The notes beneath the pieces are model-generated. The model saw only the letters and a list, made by a program, of their open reading frames with translations. It was not told the origin of the DNA and did not search any database. Shown here piece after piece: positions 31,134-40,357 of a DNA stretch of 52,117 nucleotides. This stretch comes from JALXDT01 sp964634755 (lineage in GTDB: Bacteria; Acidobacteriota; Aminicenantia; JAMOAD01): the NCBI GenBank assembly GCA_964634755.1, contig CAZWJH010000007.1:1-52117 (forward strand), in the 5' to 3' direction. Position 1 is the first letter of the stretch; each line of letters opens with the position of its first letter. The position numbers and the translations under genes were made by a program.

Positions 31134-32747
31134 ATGGCAAAATTTATCTTTGTAACAGGGGGCGTTCTTTCATCTTTGGGAAAAGGAGTTGCGTCTGCCT
31201 CTATAGGAAGATTGCTTAAAGCTCACGGATTAAAGATAACAAATCAAAAACTTGATCCATATTTGAATGTTGATCCCGGAACAATGAGTCCATACCAGCA
31301 TGGTGAAGTTTTTGTTACCTATGATGGAGCAGAGACAGATCTTGATTTGGGGCATTATGAAAGGTTTACGGGAAATAGGACATCTCAGAAAAGTAATTGG
31401 ACTGCGGGAAGAATTTATTATGATATTATAACCAAAGAGAGAAGGGGTGATTATCTCGGAAAAACAGTTCAGGTTATTCCGCATGTAACAAATATGATAA
31501 GAAAAGCAATCTGTTCCCTCGAAAATGGTAATGATGTTGTTATAGTAGAGATTGGAGGAACAGTAGGAGATATTGAAGGATTGCCCTTTCTTGAGGCTAT
31601 AAGACAGATAAGACAGGAGAGAGGTAAAGAAAACACTCTCTTTGTTCACTTAACACTTGTTCCCTATATTAAAGCTTCGGGAGAGCTTAAAACAAAACCA
31701 ACTCAGCATAGTGTTAAAGAATTAAGGGCAATCGGGATTCAGCCTGATATTCTTCTCTGCAGAACAGATAGGTTTTTGCCAAAAGAAATTAAGGAAAAAA
31801 TCGCTCTCTTTACAAATGTTTCTTATGATGCTGTCATAACAGCAAAAGATGTTGATGAAATTTATGAAATACCCCTTATCTTTAAAAGGGAAAAGTTGGA
31901 TAAAAAGATTCTTGAGTTTTTGCATTTAAAGAGCAAAGGATTTAATATAAAAAATTGGGAGAGAATAGTAAAAAAACTTAAAAAGCCAAAAGATGAAGTT
32001 TTTATTCATATTGTTGGTAAATATGTGGAGTACAGGGATTCTTACAAAAGTCTTTCGGAAGCATTAAAACATGGAGGGATTCCTTCAAGTTTAAAAGTAA
32101 ATTTGGTTTGGGTAGAAGCAGAGGATCTTGAGGAGGGAGATGTTGATTCCTATTTAAAAGATGCTGATGGGATTCTTGTACCCGGAGGTTTTGGGAAAAG
32201 AGGAATCGAGGGAATGATTCTTGCTATTAAATATGCAAGGGAAAATAATATTCCGTATTTAGGACTCTGTCTCGGTATGCAAACAGCAGTTATAGAGTTT
32301 GCGAGAAATGTCGCAGGTTTAAAGGGAGCGAATTCAGCTGAGTTTGACCCAAAATCTCCTCACAAAGTTTTTTTAAAACTCAAAGAATTGAAAAATGTTG
32401 AAGACCTTGGTGGGACTATGAGACTTGGAGATTATCTCTGTGAGGTTAAAAGAGATTCTTTTGCTTTTAAAGCTTATAAGAAAAAATCATTTTATGAAAG
32501 ACACAGACATAGATACGAATTTAATCCTGAATATGAAACTCTTTTGGAAGAAAAGGGACTTTTTATTGCAGGAAAGAATCCGGAAAGAAATTTGGTGGAG
32601 ATTATAGAGCTGAAAAATAATAGATGGTTTTTAGGGTGTCAATTTCACCCTGAATTTACATCAAGGCCGGATTCTCCTAATCCTATCTTTGTCTCTTTTA
32701 TTAAAGCTGCCTATAAGTATAAAAAGGAAAAAAATGATAAAAATTGA
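31134..32747 (+). CDS. pyrG: CTP synthase
   Basis: Converts UTP to CTP with glutamine as nitrogen donor. It has 537 residues, standard. The synthetase domain starts FVTGGVLSSLGKGVASAS and includes NVDPGTMSPYQHGEVFVT. The glutaminase domain (from about 285) has GLCLGMQ with the nucleophile Cys, and the His/Glu pair in QFHPEF. It directly follows kdsB, which consumes CTP, and overlaps kdsA by 14 bases. Confidence 0.97.
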   Translation: MAKFIFVTGGVLSSLGKGVASASIGRLLKAHGLKITNQKLDPYLNVDPGTMSPYQHGEVFVTYDGAETDLDLGHYERFTGNRTSQKSNWTAGRIYYDIITKERRGDYLGKTVQVIPHVTNMIRKAICSLENGNDVVIVEIGGTVGDIEGLPFLEAIRQIRQERGKENTLFVHLTLVPYIKASGELKTKPTQHSVKELRAIGIQPDILLCRTDRFLPKEIKEKIALFTNVSYDAVITAKDVDEIYEIPLIFKREKLDKKILEFLHLKSKGFNIKNWERIVKKLKKPKDEVFIHIVGKYVEYRDSYKSLSEALKHGGIPSSLKVNLVWVEAEDLEEGDVDSYLKDADGILVPGGFGKRGIEGMILAIKYARENNIPYLGLCLGMQTAVIEFARNVAGLKGANSAEFDPKSPHKVFLKLKELKNVEDLGGTMRLGDYLCEVKRDSFAFKAYKKKSFYERHRHRYEFNPEYETLLEEKGLFIAGKNPERNLVEIIELKNNRWFLGCQFHPEFTSRPDSPNPIFVSFIKAAYKYKKEKNDKN

Positions 32748-33537
32748 TGATATGAAAGTCGGAGAAGATTTTTTCTTTATATTAGGTCCATGTGTGATAG
32801 AGGGAGAGGATGTAGTTTTTGAAATAGCCGAAGAATTAAAGAGTCTTTCTGATAAGCTAAAAATTAAGATTATTTTTAAGGCTTCTTTTGATAAAGCAAA
32901 TAGATCCTCGATAGCATCTTACAGAGGTCCCGGTTTGGAAAAAGGTCTTGAAGTGCTTAAGAAGGTTAAGGAAAATTTTGAGCTTCCTCTTACCACGGAT
33001 ATTCATCTTCCGAGTCAGGCTCAACCTGTTTCCGAAGTTGTTGACTTAGTTCAAGTTCCGGCCTTTTTGTCAAGGCAGACAGATCTTCTAATAGCTGCTG
33101 GAAAGACAGGGAAGCCGGTGAATGTTAAAAAAGCACAGTTTTTGGCTCCGTGGGATGTGGTAAATATTGCCGAAAAGATAAAGAGCACAGGAAATAAGAA
33201 AATAATTTTTACTGAGAGAGGAAGCTCCTTTGGCTACAATAATCTTGTTGTGGATATAACTTCTATTCCTATCATAAGAAGCAAAGGTTATCCTGTTGTT
33301 ATAGATGCTACACACTCAGTTCAAAAACCCGGTGGTCTTGGAAATAAATCCGGGGGAAACCGGGAGCTTGCGCCATATATAGCAAAAGCCGGTGTTGCTG
33401 TTGGAGCTGATGCTGTTTTTATGGAGGTTCATCCTGACCCTGACAAAGCGCTTTCGGATGGACCCAATTCAATAAAGCTTTCTAAGCTTGAGACAATCTT
33501 AAAAGAAATTTTAAAAATCAGAGAGGCTGTTTCATGA
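32734..33537 (+). CDS. kdsA: Kdo-8-phosphate synthase
   Basis: Condenses phosphoenolpyruvate with arabinose-5-phosphate. It has 267 residues. Motifs are FILGPCVIEGEDV, KASFDKANRSS, YRGPGLEKGL, FTERGSSFGYNNLVVD and DATHSVQKPGG. The Cys in GPCVIE is the position that binds a metal in the metal-dependent class (as in Aquifex), whereas E. coli has Asn; so this enzyme is probably metal-dependent. ATG 32734 with AAAGGA upstream is chosen over an earlier in-frame codon inside pyrG. It overlaps kdsD by ATGA. Confidence 0.95.
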   Translation: MIKIDDMKVGEDFFFILGPCVIEGEDVVFEIAEELKSLSDKLKIKIIFKASFDKANRSSIASYRGPGLEKGLEVLKKVKENFELPLTTDIHLPSQAQPVSEVVDLVQVPAFLSRQTDLLIAAGKTGKPVNVKKAQFLAPWDVVNIAEKIKSTGNKKIIFTERGSSFGYNNLVVDITSIPIIRSKGYPVVIDATHSVQKPGGLGNKSGGNRELAPYIAKAGVAVGADAVFMEVHPDPDKALSDGPNSIKLSKLETILKEILKIREAVS

Positions 33538-34487
33538 GGGAAACCGGTAGAAAAGTCCTTGAAATAGAGGGAAAAGCTCTTTTAAAACTCTCTGAGCTTT
33601 TGGACGAATCTTTTGACAAAGCTGTCGAAATAATTTATAAAGCAAAAGGGAGGATAATTCTTACCGGTATAGGAAAAAGCGGACTTATTGCTCAGAAAAT
33701 AGCGGCAACTCTTACTTCAACCGGAACCCCCGCAATTTTTCTCCATGCGGCAGAGGCTGTTCACGGGGAATTGGGTTCTATCTTACCTGATGATATTGTT
33801 ATAGCCTTATCCTATTCCGGCGAAACAGCTGAGATCAAAAATCTTTTGGAATTTATTAAGAGGAATGGGAATGTTTTAATTTCATTGACCGGAAGCAAAG
33901 ATTCAACCCTTGCAAGGTATTCTGATATTGTTATTCCAATTACAATTGAAAAGGAAGCATGCCCCATAGGTCTTGTTCCTACCACATCAACCACAGCCAC
34001 CCTTGCAATGGGAGATGCCATAGCAGTTGCTTTAATGGAAAAAAGGGGTTTTACAAAGGATGATTTTGCCTATTTTCATCCGGGGGGAAAAATAGGAAAA
34101 AAGATTGTTAAAGTAAAACATCTGATGCACACAGGGGAGGATTTACCTCTTGTTGGAGAGAAAATGAAAATGCTCGATGTTGTAAAAATTGTTAGTGAAA
34201 AAAGACTCGGTGTTGCAATTGTAGTAAAGGAAGATAATATTTTGTCCGGAATAATCACAGATGGAGATATAAGAAGAGCTCTTGTAAAATACGGAAGCAT
34301 AGAAAATAAAAAAGCAATGGATTGTATGCACCCTGACCCTCTCACAATTTCACCTGAAGAGATAGGTGTTAAAGCTTTGAATATTATGGAGAAAAAAAAG
34401 ATAACATCATTGATTGTTGTAGATAAAGATAATAAAGTCATAGGTCTTATTCACCTTCACGATCTTTGGCGTACCCAGATGTTTTAG
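33534..34487 (+). CDS. kdsD: Arabinose-5-phosphate isomerase
   Basis: Makes arabinose-5-phosphate from ribulose-5-phosphate, the first step towards Kdo. The 317-residue form has a SIS sugar-isomerase domain (about 30-180; TGIGKSGLIAQKIAATLTS, FLHAAEAVHGELG, YSGETAEIKNLL) and two CBS domains (from about 205; begins VKHLMHTGEDLP). This full architecture is that of KdsD/KpsF. It overlaps kdsA by 4 bases, so the two enzymes are made together. Confidence 0.95.
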   Translation: MRETGRKVLEIEGKALLKLSELLDESFDKAVEIIYKAKGRIILTGIGKSGLIAQKIAATLTSTGTPAIFLHAAEAVHGELGSILPDDIVIALSYSGETAEIKNLLEFIKRNGNVLISLTGSKDSTLARYSDIVIPITIEKEACPIGLVPTTSTTATLAMGDAIAVALMEKRGFTKDDFAYFHPGGKIGKKIVKVKHLMHTGEDLPLVGEKMKMLDVVKIVSEKRLGVAIVVKEDNILSGIITDGDIRRALVKYGSIENKKAMDCMHPDPLTISPEEIGVKALNIMEKKKITSLIVVDKDNKVIGLIHLHDLWRTQMF

Positions 34488-34488
34488 G

Positions 34489-35454
34489 ATGAAAAAAGAA
34501 CTCATAGATAAATTTGGCAGAAAGGTTACCTATTTAAGGCTTTCCATTACTGACAGATGCAATTTCAGATGCTTTTATTGTAAGCCTATTAAGGATTTTA
34601 AATATATTCCTCACAATCAGATTTTAACATATGAAGATTTTCTCTTTATGGCAAAAGTTTTAAGAGAATATGGGATTGAGAAAATAAGACTTACCGGAGG
34701 AGAACCCTTTATAAGAAAGGGCTTTCTCTCTTTTTTGGAAAATTTAAGAGAGATTTTTGAAAATATTTACATCACAACAAATGGCTATTTTTTAAAAGAA
34801 AGTGCAAAGGAGCTTAGGAAAATAGGTATAAAGGGACTTAATGTGAGCCTTGATACTCTTGATAGAAAACTATTTGAAAAAATTACCAGAGTGGATGCTC
34901 TCGAAAGAGTTTTGGAGGGTATAGAAGAGGCTGTAAATGCGGGTCTAAATGTTAAACTTAACTCTGTTTTAATGAAGTCAAATATTGAAGGTTTAATACC
35001 GTTAATTGAATACGGAGCTGAGAAGGATATTCCCGTAAGATTTATTGAGCTTATGCCGATAAGTTCTGAAGTTAGAAAAGAGTTTTTATCCGAAGACAGT
35101 GCTAAAATTCACATAAGGAAAAGTTATAAAATTATTCCCTTGAAAGAAAGATTCGGGGTCGGTCCTTCAAAATATTACGAAATAAAGGAAATCAATGCTA
35201 TAATTGGTTTTATATCAGCACTTACCCACAACTTTTGTGAAACCTGCGATAAGATAAGAATCACATCGGACGGAAAACTTAGAGTTTGCCTTGCGCTTGA
35301 TGATGAGGTTTCCATAAAAGAGGCTGTTTTGAAAAGAGATGAAAAAGCTCTTATTTCTGCTGCAAAAAAAGCTCTTGAAAAAAAACCTCTCTCTCACAAT
35401 ATGTCTCTTGAAAACATGATTTCCGGTAAAAATATGTATCAGATAGGAGGGTAA
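34489..35454 (+). CDS. moaA: GTP 3',8-cyclase MoaA
   Basis: Radical-SAM enzyme that starts molybdenum cofactor synthesis. It has 321 residues. The SAM cluster motif is DRCNFRCFYCKP (about 22-33), the SAM site is LTGGEP, and the second cluster uses FCETCDKIRITSDGKLRVC (about 246-264). The C-terminal Gly-Gly needed for catalysis is intact (IGG end). It is followed directly by moaC. The neighbouring genes are for Kdo synthesis, so the pair probably joined the operon as a unit. No other moa/mog gene is in the window. Confidence 0.96.
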   Translation: MKKELIDKFGRKVTYLRLSITDRCNFRCFYCKPIKDFKYIPHNQILTYEDFLFMAKVLREYGIEKIRLTGGEPFIRKGFLSFLENLREIFENIYITTNGYFLKESAKELRKIGIKGLNVSLDTLDRKLFEKITRVDALERVLEGIEEAVNAGLNVKLNSVLMKSNIEGLIPLIEYGAEKDIPVRFIELMPISSEVRKEFLSEDSAKIHIRKSYKIIPLKERFGVGPSKYYEIKEINAIIGFISALTHNFCETCDKIRITSDGKLRVCLALDDEVSIKEAVLKRDEKALISAAKKALEKKPLSHNMSLENMISGKNMYQIGG

Positions 35455-35997
35455 ATGTCTTTAACTCATATTGATAAAAAGGGAAGTGTGAATATGGTTG
35501 ATGTGGGAGATAAGGGAGTTAGTGAGAGAATAGCAATAGCATACGGTAGAATAATGCTTTCGGAAAAAGTTATTTCTCTAATAAAAGAGGATGGATTAAA
35601 AAAGGGGAATGTTCTTGAGATTGCGAAGATCGGGGGTATTTTCGGGGCAAAAAACACTTCCAACATAATTCCTTTGACACACCCTATTCCAATAGAAAAA
35701 ATAGCAATAGAATTTTTCATGGAAGAAAATTTTATTCACTGCTTTTCCTTTGCAAAAACCCATTATAAAACAGGAATTGAAATGGAGGCCATTTTTTCTG
35801 TTTTATCAGCTCTTTCAACTATTTATGATATGGTTAAGGGGGAAGAAAGAGGAGCTGTTATTGAAAAAGTAGCACTTCTTTATAAAAGCGGAGGAAAGAG
35901 TGGAACTTTTGTTAATAATTCCAATCTTGATTTTGAGATAAAAAAGGGAGAAAATAATAGCTTTATTTTCAAGGGAAAAACAATTTTTAGTTTTTAA
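35455..35997 (+). CDS. moaC: Cyclic pyranopterin monophosphate synthase MoaC
   Basis: Acts after MoaA to form cPMP. It has 180 residues. Motifs are VDVGDKGVSERIAIAYG, GAKNTSNIIPLTHPIPI (about 64-80), TGIEMEAIFSV and TIYDMVKG. The catalytic lysines near KKGNVL and in the YDMVKG motif are present. The usual family length is about 160; a tail of some 25 residues after KSGTF has no counterpart I know. AGGAGGG precedes the ATG. Confidence 0.94.
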   Translation: MSLTHIDKKGSVNMVDVGDKGVSERIAIAYGRIMLSEKVISLIKEDGLKKGNVLEIAKIGGIFGAKNTSNIIPLTHPIPIEKIAIEFFMEENFIHCFSFAKTHYKTGIEMEAIFSVLSALSTIYDMVKGEERGAVIEKVALLYKSGGKSGTFVNNSNLDFEIKKGENNSFIFKGKTIFSF

Positions 35998-36006
35998 GGA
36001 GAAAAC

Positions 36007-37425
36007 ATGACACATGTTAGATTGTACTCTTACGGAGCTGTTCAGGAAGTAACAGGCTCAAAGCATATTCTTGAGGTTGACGGGAAAAAGATTCTTATTG
36101 ATTGCGGAATGTTTCAGGGAAGAAGAGAGGAGACATACAATAAAAACAAAAATCTGCCGTTTGATCCCAAAGAAATTGAGGTTGCTTTTTTAACCCACGG
36201 TCACTTTGATCACACAGGAAATTTTCCATCTCTCATAAAGGGTGGTTATGAAGGTGCTATTTACTCAACACCGGCCACCTATGATCTTGCCTCCTTGGTA
36301 CTTTATGATAGTGCTCATATTCAGAAAAGAGATACGGAGTTTATTAAGAAGTTAATTAGAAAAGGGAGAAAAGATTTAAAGGTATATGATCCCATTTATG
36401 ATGAGAAGGATGTTACTGATACTCTCTCTCACTTTGTTAGTTATCCTTATAACAAAAGGCTTAAAGTTTTTGACAAGGTGGAAGCAGAGTTTTATGATGC
36501 AGGACACATTCTTGGCTCGTCAATGATTCTCTTTAACATAGAGCTTGACCACTATAAAACTTTAAAAGTTGGCTTTTCAGGTGATCTTGGAAGAGAAGGG
36601 CTTCCCTTTTTAAGAAATCCTCAAAAACTCCCTGATCTTGATTATTTTGTACTTGAAAGCACCTATGGAAACAGGCTCCATGATGATATTTCAACAGTGA
36701 AAGAAGAACTTTCTGAAGTTATAAATTCCACATACAAAAAGGGAGGCAAAATTATAATACCTGCCTTTGCAATTGAAAGAACACAGGAGATTATCTATCA
36801 TATTCACGAGCTTTTGCTTGAAAACAAAATACCTAAACTACCGGTTTTTATTGACAGCCCTATGGCTGTTCATGCCACTTCTATTTTTAAGAGTCATCCT
36901 GAGTGTTTTGATAGAAAGACTTTTGAAACTTTTTACGATAAAAAGGAAAGCCCATTCGATTTTGACGGTGTAAACTATATTGTTAATGTTGAAGATAGTA
37001 AAAAGCTCAATTATTTGAAACATCCTGCCATTATTATTTCCGCAAGTGGGATGTGCGAGCACGGAAGAATAGTTCATCATTTGAGGAATAATATTGAAAA
37101 TCCTGCGAACACAATTTTAATAGTTGGCTTTATGGCTCAACACACTTTGGGAAGAAGATTGGCGGATAAAGAGCCTGAGGTTAAAATTTTCGGTGAAAAG
37201 CTAAAAGTTAATGCAAGAATAAAAATAATCAATGCTTTCAGTGCCCATGCTGATTACAGTGAAATGAAAGAGTATGTGTCCCAATTTGATCTTGATAAAT
37301 TAAAAAGAATTTTCCTCGTTCATGGAGAGCCAGAGGCTCAGGAGCACCTTGAAAAAGTTCTTGAAGGCATAGGAGTAAAGGATGTTAAGAGAGTTTTTTA
37401 TAATGAAAAGTATAAATTGAGTTAA
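36007..37425 (+). CDS. Beta-CASP metallo-beta-lactamase ribonuclease
   Basis: A 472-residue zinc-dependent RNA nuclease of the CPSF73/RNase J superfamily, the type often annotated as YsH1/Exo1-like. The lactamase site is THGHFDHTGNFPSL (about 58-71), with the later His in DAGHILGSS and Asp in SGDLG. The beta-CASP insert follows (VIPA...ERTQEII-like, here IIPAFAIERTQEIIYHIHE). Motif C is SASGMCEHGRIVHHL. The closing FSAHADYSEM and VHGEPEAQEHL are typical. It probably degrades or processes mRNA. AAGGAG lies before the ATG. No KH domain is present. Confidence 0.9.
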   Translation: MTHVRLYSYGAVQEVTGSKHILEVDGKKILIDCGMFQGRREETYNKNKNLPFDPKEIEVAFLTHGHFDHTGNFPSLIKGGYEGAIYSTPATYDLASLVLYDSAHIQKRDTEFIKKLIRKGRKDLKVYDPIYDEKDVTDTLSHFVSYPYNKRLKVFDKVEAEFYDAGHILGSSMILFNIELDHYKTLKVGFSGDLGREGLPFLRNPQKLPDLDYFVLESTYGNRLHDDISTVKEELSEVINSTYKKGGKIIIPAFAIERTQEIIYHIHELLLENKIPKLPVFIDSPMAVHATSIFKSHPECFDRKTFETFYDKKESPFDFDGVNYIVNVEDSKKLNYLKHPAIIISASGMCEHGRIVHHLRNNIENPANTILIVGFMAQHTLGRRLADKEPEVKIFGEKLKVNARIKIINAFSAHADYSEMKEYVSQFDLDKLKRIFLVHGEPEAQEHLEKVLEGIGVKDVKRVFYNEKYKLS

Positions 37426-37436
37426 AGGAGATAAAA

Positions 37437-38453
37437 ATGGCAATTTCATATAAAGATTCCGGTGTAAATATTGATGAGGGAAACAGAACTGTTGAACTTA
37501 TAAAAAAAGTTCTTTCAAAGTACAAAGGGAAGGAGCAGATAGGGAGATTCGGTGGGATGTACAAAATTCCCGAAAACTTTAGCTCCCCTTATCTTATTTC
37601 AAGTGCTGATGGTGTCGGAACAAAGATTAAGGTTGCAATAATAGCCGGTGTTTATGATACAGTGGGACAGGATTTGGTAAATCATTGTGTTGATGATATT
37701 CTTGTTATGGGAGCAAAGCCTCTTTATTTTCTTGACTATTTTGCAACAGGGAAGCTCAAAGCGGAGATAGCCGCCTCTGTGGTCGAAGGTCTTGCCAAAG
37801 CCTGTAGTGAAAACAATTGTCTTCTTTTAGGAGGGGAGACCGCTGAAATGCCCGGTTTTTATGCTGAAGGGGATTTTGACCTTGCCGGATTTATTACGGG
37901 TATTGTTGAGGAAAATGGAGTGATTGACGGAAGTAAGATAGAAAAGGGGGATATTCTTATAGGTTTTCCCTCTACCGGTCTTCACACAAATGGCTACTCC
38001 CTTGCAAGAAAGATTTTTTTTGATAAGCTAAAAATGGATATTAATGATGTTTTCAAACCTACCGGAAGAACAGTCGGGGAGGAACTTCTTGCTATTCACA
38101 AGAGTTATCTTAATGAGCTTTTTCCTTTTGTAAAGCAAGGTTTTATAAAAGGTCTTGCTCATATAACAGGGGGAGGCTTTTATGAGAATATTCCGAGGAT
38201 TCTTCCTAAAAACAGAGGAGTTAAAATAAAAATTACATGGGAGATCCCCCCTCTTTTTGATTTTCTTGTAAAAGAGAGTGGTATTACAAAAAAAGAGGCA
38301 TTCAGAACTTTTAATATGGGAATAGGAATGATTGCAGTTGTATCAAAGGGGAAAGAAGAACTTTTCAGCTCTCAATTAAAAGATAAAAAAGCCTTTTTAA
38401 TCGGAGAGATTACAGAGGGAGATGGAAAAGTTTTAATAGATGGGATAGATTAG
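37437..38453 (+). CDS. purM: Phosphoribosylformylglycinamidine cyclo-ligase
   Basis: Closes the imidazole ring in purine synthesis (FGAM to AIR, with ATP). It has 338 residues, standard. Motifs are SYKDSGVNIDEGN, SADGVGTKIKVA, NHCVDDILVMGAKPLYFLDY and GGETAEMPGFY. TGGGFYENIPRILP is in the C-terminal half. It stands alone, with no other pur gene in the window. AAGGAG is upstream. Confidence 0.96.
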   Translation: MAISYKDSGVNIDEGNRTVELIKKVLSKYKGKEQIGRFGGMYKIPENFSSPYLISSADGVGTKIKVAIIAGVYDTVGQDLVNHCVDDILVMGAKPLYFLDYFATGKLKAEIAASVVEGLAKACSENNCLLLGGETAEMPGFYAEGDFDLAGFITGIVEENGVIDGSKIEKGDILIGFPSTGLHTNGYSLARKIFFDKLKMDINDVFKPTGRTVGEELLAIHKSYLNELFPFVKQGFIKGLAHITGGGFYENIPRILPKNRGVKIKITWEIPPLFDFLVKESGITKKEAFRTFNMGIGMIAVVSKGKEELFSSQLKDKKAFLIGEITEGDGKVLIDGID

Positions 38454-38456
38454 TAA

Positions 38457-39608
38457 ATGCTTTTTTCCGAATTTAAAGAGAGAACAGATTTTTTTGAGAT
38501 AAAAATTGCCAAAGGGCTCAGAAACTATATCAATAGAAGGAGTGAGGGGAAGTCCCAAACCCATTATTCTAAAAATGGAGACAAAAAGCTTGAGATATTA
38601 GAAGAAAAGGATCTCAGAGGACCATTCAGTTTTCTTTTTCCGGAAAGGGATAAAATAGAAGCTTTTTTAAAAAGATGGCCTGATTCAACAGCAGTGTTTA
38701 GAATAATTTCAAGTGAAAAGGAGATTCTTTCCCCTTCCGGAGAGAGAGTGGAAAAAAGCGAGTATTTGGAAACTTTTAAAGTTTCTGTTAAAAAAGGCAA
38801 TAATATTTTTGAAGATAGTGATTTCAGCTTTGAAAAGGGGGGGATTGATTTTAGTAAAGTTGAAAAAAACTTTTCCCTTTATCTTGAAAAATCAAAAAAT
38901 TCTTTAAAAGTAAAAAATAGGAAATATCCTGTTTTATTCAGAGGGCAGGCAGCAGGTTTGATTATTCATGAGTTTTTCGGCCATCTGCTTGAAGCTGATC
39001 TTTCGGAAAAATCAAAAACGCCTTTTAAAAAGGAAAATTTTGGAAAGCAATTGATAAGTAAAAATATTTCAATTGAGGATCACTCCTCTTTACCCGATGA
39101 TGAAGGCTTTTTTGAGGAAAAGATGGTGTTAATAGAAGAGGGTGTTTTAAAAAGTTTTCTCTCTGATTTTTCCTTTTCATTAAAGGGCTTTGGAAAAGCA
39201 GGGCGAGGAAGGAGGGAGAGTTTTAGAACTGTTCCTCTTCCGAGGCAAAACCTTCTTGTTTTGAAAGCTTTGAAGACAAAAGAGGAAAAAGCTCTTTTAA
39301 ATGAAATAAAAGAGGGTTTTCTTGTTGAAAGAATTAAATTTGGTGCTTTGAATTTTGAAACATTGGATTATGAATTTTTAGTCACAGCAGCCTATTATAT
39401 TGAGGATGGAGAAATCTCAGGTTTTACAGATAATTTTTTAATAAAGGGTAACTTTCTTGCTGATTTTCTTAAAATTTCGGAATTTTCCTCATCTGTTTAT
39501 TGCAATGGTTATGAGGGTGTTTGTACCAAAAACGGACAGACTATAAGAGTTGGATATAAAACTCCCTCCTTTATTGCTGAGAATATTTCAATTAAATCAA
39601 TCGTTTGA
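38457..39608 (+). CDS. tldD: TldD/PmbA family metalloprotease
   Basis: A 383-residue member of the TldD family. The zinc motif is HEFFGHLLEAD, the HExxxH-Gx-E form that marks TldD rather than the inactive PmbA (TldE) partner. Surrounding residues VLFRGQAAGLII and LPRQNLLV also fit. TldD with TldE matures peptides such as microcin B17 and PQQ-like products and degrades CcdA. No tldE gene is in this window, so it either works alone or its partner lies elsewhere. The 3' end overlaps the convergent AIM24-family gene by 12 bases. Confidence 0.87.
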   Translation: MLFSEFKERTDFFEIKIAKGLRNYINRRSEGKSQTHYSKNGDKKLEILEEKDLRGPFSFLFPERDKIEAFLKRWPDSTAVFRIISSEKEILSPSGERVEKSEYLETFKVSVKKGNNIFEDSDFSFEKGGIDFSKVEKNFSLYLEKSKNSLKVKNRKYPVLFRGQAAGLIIHEFFGHLLEADLSEKSKTPFKKENFGKQLISKNISIEDHSSLPDDEGFFEEKMVLIEEGVLKSFLSDFSFSLKGFGKAGRGRRESFRTVPLPRQNLLVLKALKTKEEKALLNEIKEGFLVERIKFGALNFETLDYEFLVTAAYYIEDGEISGFTDNFLIKGNFLADFLKISEFSSSVYCNGYEGVCTKNGQTIRVGYKTPSFIAENISIKSIV

Positions 39609-40348
39609 ACCCGAAAGAATATCTATAACAGCTCCCAAACCGGTTGCTTTACCACCGCCGGGCTTTGCCGCATAAAGACCTAACTCTCTTCTAAGTTTTG
39701 AAAGTGTCATTGATTGAAGAATTACCTTTCCGGGACCCTTTACTGTTGTCAAAAAGAGCCCCTCTCCTCCGAATATGGCTGTTTTTATACCTCCGACAAA
39801 TTGAATATCATAATTTACGCTCTCTTCAAAGCCTACCACAGAGCCTGTGTCTATCTGCATTGTTTCTCCGGGCTGAAGCTCAAAGGTGATAAAATCTCCC
39901 CCAGCATGGATAAAAACAATACCCTGTCCTGAGAATTTTTCCAAAATAAAACCTTCTCCTCCGAAAAGACCTGCTCCTATCTTTTTTTGAAATGCGATGG
40001 AAAAATCAACATTTTTTTCCGCTGCAATAAAAGCATCTTTTTGAGCTAAGAAAGCTGTTTTGCTCACATCTATTGCCTGAATTCTTCCGGGATAATCTCC
40101 TGCAAAACCAACTTCTCCCTCTGTTCCTGAGTTTAAGGTGAAGTGTGTTGTAAAAAGAGATTCTCCTGCTATCTTTCTCTTTACAGCTCCCCAGATTTTT
40201 TTTCCGAGAGAATCTCCTGCATTTTTGTGTCCATATTGACATTATCCGTTTTGTAAACCATTTTTCCAGCTTCAGCGTAAATCTCTTCTCCCGGCTTTAA
40301 ATAAATTCGGAGAACCTGTAAATTGTCTCCTTCGATTTTGTAATCCAT
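39597..40348 (-). pseudogene. AIM24/TIGR00266 family protein gene, frameshifted
   Basis: The first frame begins at ATG 40348 (with AGGAGG upstream) and reads DYKIEGDNLQVLRIYLKPGE as expected of the family, then stops after 55 codons at 40181-40183. A second frame continues the protein: DSLGKKIWGAVKRKIAGESL leads into IHAGGDF and FGGEGLFLTTVKGPG, conserved to a normal C-terminus at 39597. The break lies between 40196 and 40217, near a run of eight A (40196-40203 on this strand) and a CAGGAG that may have lost a G. Total length, about 250 residues, matches intact members. It could be a real inactivation, an assembly error or programmed frameshifting. The function of the family in bacteria is unknown. 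Confidence 0.75.
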
Positions 40349-40357
40349 TTTTTCCTC

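Noticed and set aside
38445..38459. Leaderless-type -10 (TAGATT) 5 bases before tldD
   Set aside because: The hexamer is poor and has no TGn, and tldD lies inside a continuous run with purM, so I did not count it with the other four cases.
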